From the NCBI GenBank assembly GCA_964564545.1, contig CAZMBP010000028.1, positions 124,001 through 188,000 of the forward strand: a stretch of 64,000 nt of DNA, in the 5' to 3' direction. The stretch is from CAJQQY01 sp964564545. GTDB lineage: Bacteria > Bacteroidota > Bacteroidia > Chitinophagales > Saprospiraceae. The notes below the pieces were generated by a model. That model had not been told where the DNA came from and ran no database searches. It saw only the letters and a list, made by a program, of their open reading frames with translations. Made by a program: the position numbers and the translations under genes. Each line of letters opens with the position of its first letter. The stretch's first letter is position 1. Positions 60,967 through 64,000 of this stretch are shown here, one piece after another.

Positions 60967-62331
60967 ATGAAAAAACTATTGACAGTTCTTTTAATAATCA
61001 TCTATTCTCCCTTGCTATTTTCACAGACAAAAATTTACTGGGTAGATGATGGAACTAATAAAATACAACGTGCAAATATAGATGGAAGTAATGTCGAGGA
61101 TTTGGTCACCTCAGGTTTAGATAGACCGTATGCAATAGCTTTAGATGTATCCAATGATAAAATGTATTGGACGGACTTTGGAACAGATAAAATACAACGT
61201 GCAAATTTGGATGGTACCAATATCGAAGATTTGGTTACTACTGGGTTATCATTACCATTTGGAATAGCCTTAAATGTATCCAATAATAAAATGTATTGGG
61301 TAGACGGAATAACAAAAAAAATACAACGCGCTAACCTAGATGGAAGTAATGTCGAGGATTTGATTACTTCTGACTTATCCTTACCTTATGGAATAGCGCT
61401 TGATTTATTAAACAATAAACTTTATTGGACAGATATAGGAACAGACAAAATACAACGTTCAAATTTGGATGGAAGTAATATTGAAGACTTAATTATTTCT
61501 GGTTTAGATGCTCCAGTTTTCTTAGTCTTAGATGTACCAAATAATAAAATGTATTGGACTGATGAAGTAACTAATAAGATACAACGCGCAAATTTGGATG
61601 GAAGTAATATCGAAGATTTGGTGACCTCTGGTTTGATGAGTCCGTATGGGATAGCACTTGATTTACCAAATAATATGATGTATTGGGTCGATGCAGGAAC
61701 AAAAAAGATACAACGCGCTAACCTAGATGGAAGTAATGTCGAAGATTTTATCACATCAGGTTTAAATACTCCCTTTGGGTTAGCCATTGATGTCAGCAAC
61801 GCTCTCCCTGTCGAAATAACTACTTTCCAAGTCTCCTCCAACAAAAACAATGTCCATCTCCAATGGTCTACTGCCTCCGAAACCAACAACCAAGGTTTCG
61901 AAATTCAACATAGCGTGGATGGATTTACTTGGAAAAAAATCGGATTCGTAAAAGGTAAAGAAAATACTACTCAAACGAATCATTATCATTTCAGACACAC
62001 ACCACTTCAATCAGGCATTCAATATTATCGACTTGAACAATTTGACTTTGATGGAAAATCAGAGATCCTTCCCGTCCAAACCATAATCATCCAAAGAGGT
62101 GAAAATTCCGAAATTGAAATTTTCCCAAATCCTGTGGATAATTTTTTAACCATAAAAAATGCGGAAGGGCGAGGGAAAATGGTGGACATCTCTGGACGAA
62201 TTGTCAAAGAATTTCTTTTGGAAAATGGAGAGATAACAACGATTGTAACAAATGATTTACAAAAAGGAATTTATCATTTGACGATTACCAAAAAGAATGG
62301 CGAGCAGGTGATGAAAAGGTTCTTAAAATAA
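60967..62331 (+). CDS. Secreted YWTD beta-propeller protein with T9SS sorting domain
   Basis: 454 residues. A signal peptide (about 1-20) leads into six YWTD/LDL-receptor class B-type repeats of about 42 residues (MYWTDFGTDKIQRANLDG, with variants such as IYWVDDGTNKIQRANIDG), filling residues 22-278. A fibronectin-like domain (about 280-375, PVEITTFQVSSNKNNVHLQW) and a type IX sorting domain (about 380-454, IEIFPNPVDNFLTIK) follow. The repeats are nearly identical at DNA level. A propeller on the cell surface would be a binding module; the ligand is unknown. Confidence 0.85.
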   Translation: MKKLLTVLLIIIYSPLLFSQTKIYWVDDGTNKIQRANIDGSNVEDLVTSGLDRPYAIALDVSNDKMYWTDFGTDKIQRANLDGTNIEDLVTTGLSLPFGIALNVSNNKMYWVDGITKKIQRANLDGSNVEDLITSDLSLPYGIALDLLNNKLYWTDIGTDKIQRSNLDGSNIEDLIISGLDAPVFLVLDVPNNKMYWTDEVTNKIQRANLDGSNIEDLVTSGLMSPYGIALDLPNNMMYWVDAGTKKIQRANLDGSNVEDFITSGLNTPFGLAIDVSNALPVEITTFQVSSNKNNVHLQWSTASETNNQGFEIQHSVDGFTWKKIGFVKGKENTTQTNHYHFRHTPLQSGIQYYRLEQFDFDGKSEILPVQTIIIQRGENSEIEIFPNPVDNFLTIKNAEGRGKMVDISGRIVKEFLLENGEITTIVTNDLQKGIYHLTITKKNGEQVMKRFLK

Positions 62332-62347
62332 TCTTTATATAAAAAAA

Positions 62348-62390
62348 TAAAACCCAAGATAACAAACAGTTGTCTTGGGTTTTATTTTTT
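62348..62390. terminator. Intrinsic terminator
   Basis: AAAACCCAAGA / TCTTGGGTTTT, A/T runs on each side, between the YWTD gene and the WD40 pseudogene. Confidence 0.75.
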
Positions 62391-62410
62391 TAATACTTTA
62401 CCTGATGCAT

Positions 62411-63104
62411 CTATCTTAATTTTTCATCCCAAATCAAAATATCTCCATGCTCAGTAGTCGTCACTAATTTTTTATCATTTGGACTCCAATCGATGCCCCA
62501 AAGTAAATGTTTAGATTTTTCCTCCCGTAAGAGTTTTCCATTTTCATCCCAAATTCGAATCGCTTCATTAGCAGTTGCTAAATATTCCCCATCACTACTC
62601 CATTCTATATTTCGATACTCGGCCTTGCTATGTTCAACATCTCTAATTTTTTCGCCATCTGGTTGCCAATATTGAAGCAATGCTGGATAGTTATAATGGT
62701 AATCTCCATAGTCACTTGTCACGAAAAAATCACCTGAAGGATGCCAGGCAACTGATAGCATTAATACTTCATAAGGTCGAGGTACAATGCTTGTAAGTTC
62801 ATTGTTATCAAAATCACAATTTTCTATCCTACAGTTGCAATAATATTTTTAGTAGGATGCCAATCCAAACCAATTATTGATTTTTGATTGGTATCCACTT
62901 GTTAAAATAATTTTCCATTTAAATCCTAAATATTCAGTTGTCCAGTATAATCTCCTGATGCCAAATATTTTCTATCAGGACTCCAAGTGGTTGCCCAAGT
63001 AATATTTTTAAAGGGAAGTCTTTGAATACTATTATTTACTGCAACTAGAAAGTAGAAAATAACACCAAGGAAAAAGTAGAGTTAGATTTTATTCAGTTGT
63101 TAAA
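62411..63104 (-). pseudogene. Decayed WD40-repeat gene
   Basis: The last 116 codons (from 62761) are open and show WD40 blades (VAWHPSGDFFVTSDYGDY, GEYLATANEAIRIWDENG, IDWSPNDKKLVTTTEHG). Upstream, the matching frame continues with TTWSPDRKYLASGDYTG and GLDWHPTKNIIATVG but is broken by several in-frame stops (one where IWD would read, TAG for TGG) and one frameshift. The 5' end codes for a membrane-like segment. A single gene disrupted several times is the simplest reading; the 116-codon piece is unlikely to be functional. Confidence 0.75.
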
Positions 63105-63112
63105 TTAAACAC

Positions 63113-63814
63113 CTAAGATTCGACATTCACTTTTTCAAAATACCTCTTCCCTCTCGTCAAAGAATAAAGGTCAATAATAATATGCATCATCATCGCCAAC
63201 CAAAGTGAACCTGTATAAATAAAAGTAACCGACCAAAAGATACCAAAGAGAAAAGCAAAAACCATGTTTTTCATTTTTGTTGCAAAATGAGACAATGCAA
63301 AAAATAAGTTAACAATCAAGATCGAAGGAATGATCGGAAGAAACTGTGACAACTGCCAAAAGACAAATCCTCGAAAAATAATCTCTTCACAAATTCCCGC
63401 TGTAAAAGATACAGCAACAGTCCAATTATGCTCTTTTTGATTAGTGGGAAGCAAATACATGAGATCCATATTATTTCTCCTAAATTTTTCCACATCAAGT
63501 TTAGGAATATCATAATTATCAAAAATCCAAAGACTCAACAATCCACCACCAACCAATCCTAAAATCATAAGTGGATGATCTAAAAAATCTAATCCAATTT
63601 TATCCAAACTATCGCCATTATATAATAAGCTTAGCAAAATTAGCCCAACCATTATCCATTGAAAAATCATGGATTGCACATACATGGTTATTTTCAGTTC
63701 TGGTGATTCTACAATTAATTGCTTTATCTTTTCACCATTACCCATCATCGAATAAAGCGGAACAACTAAGCCAACTATAACTGCTAAAATGAGATATGAA
63801 ATTCGTATTTCCAT
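63113..63814 (-). CDS. CPBP-family intramembrane glutamic protease
   Basis: A 233-residue membrane protein with about 6-7 hydrophobic helices. The CPBP/Rce1 motif is present: CEEIIFRGFVFW (EExxxR), NLFFALSHFA with a His and WLAMMMHIIIDLYSL with a further His. Bacterial members are often linked with peptide modification or immunity to bacteriocins, but no such gene is adjacent here. Divergent from the last gene of the window and next to a WD40 pseudogene. Confidence 0.85.
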   Translation of the reverse strand: MEIRISYLILAVIVGLVVPLYSMMGNGEKIKQLIVESPELKITMYVQSMIFQWIMVGLILLSLLYNGDSLDKIGLDFLDHPLMILGLVGGGLLSLWIFDNYDIPKLDVEKFRRNNMDLMYLLPTNQKEHNWTVAVSFTAGICEEIIFRGFVFWQLSQFLPIIPSILIVNLFFALSHFATKMKNMVFAFLFGIFWSVTFIYTGSLWLAMMMHIIIDLYSLTRGKRYFEKVNVES

Positions 63815-63892
63815 GTTATTAATAATTGGCTTGGAGATAAAATGATTTTATGCTTTCTAAAAAATAGTACTTAATTTAAAAAAAATTCTTTA

Positions 63893-64000
63893 TGCCTTTA
63901 TTCAAATCCTCTCTAGAAAGAAGATATTGGCTTTTTGCTACTTTAGTTTTGATAGCTATTCTGTCAACACTTACCCTTGGGCGCCCTCTCCAACTATTAC
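63893..64000 (+). CDS. N-terminus of a membrane protein (partial, runs off the window)
   Basis: 36 codons from ATG at 63893 to the right edge, reading MPLFKSSLERRYWLFATLVL and then a hydrophobic stretch ending GRPLQLL. This looks like a first membrane helix after a short basic head. It is divergent from the CPBP gene by about 80 bases. The family cannot be named. Confidence 0.5.

Overview
The window is AT-rich, gene-dense bacterial chromosome, almost certainly from a member of the Bacteroidota. Three secreted proteins end in a type IX secretion (Por) sorting domain. Further support comes from a TonB-receptor-like C-terminus at the left edge, DUF6029 and Omp28-type proteins, a PSP1-domain protein next to holB, several matches to the phylum's TAnnTTTG promoter element, and many lipoproteins with short lipoboxes. 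An order such as Saprospirales is possible but cannot be settled here. I saw no rRNA, tRNA, CRISPR array, prophage or insertion sequence.

Layout. 1-4.1 kb: end of an outer-membrane receptor, a TPR/coiled-coil adenylate cyclase, an ECF sigma factor, then a 0.9-kb non-coding stretch with a possible small RNA. 4.1-9.3 kb: lpdA, a PSP1 (RicT/YaaT-like) protein, holB and a pterin synthase. 9.4-20.3 kb: two T9SS cargo proteins, a FAD oxidoreductase plus membrane polyferredoxin pair, and a probable thiol/outer-membrane module (two Omp28-like lipoproteins, a DUF6029 barrel, a divergent TlpA thioredoxin). 20.4-28.6 kb: ABC-F ATPase, Prc-type protease, membrane pyrophosphatase with a possible attenuator leader, and two small heat-shock proteins, the first with its start codon inside a perfect inverted repeat. 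28.7-38.3 kb: three tandem MltD-like lytic transglycosylases, gatA, pheS, an outer-membrane protein and a LysM glucosaminidase. 38.5-48.7 kb: an SH3 lipoprotein, a GT87-like enzyme, a Pycsar-effector-family (DUF5706) membrane protein with a degenerate HD domain, ddl, a TPR protein, a DUF937 protein, a DinB-cupin fusion, and a sigma/anti-sigma/DUF4097 operon. 48.9-54.2 kb: a TPR lipoprotein, a TlpA-like lipoprotein, dodecin, pirin and thrS. 54.3-58.9 kb: two tandem 7TMR-DISM histidine kinases and a divergent NarL-type regulator. 59.3-64 kb: a secreted coiled-coil protein, a YWTD-propeller T9SS protein, a decayed WD40 gene, a CPBP protease and the start of another membrane protein.

The main themes are envelope biology (peptidoglycan hydrolases, ddl, T9SS cargo, thiol enzymes) and signalling. 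Palindromic intergenic repeats are frequent, including a REP/REPIN-like family seen at four loci. The observations I rate highest are the possible RNA thermometer on hsp20, the leader hairpins before the pyrophosphatase and pheS, the kinase pair in which one partner has lost its ATP-binding motifs and the other seems to start at CTG, the Pycsar-family protein with lost HD residues, and the REPIN-like repeats.
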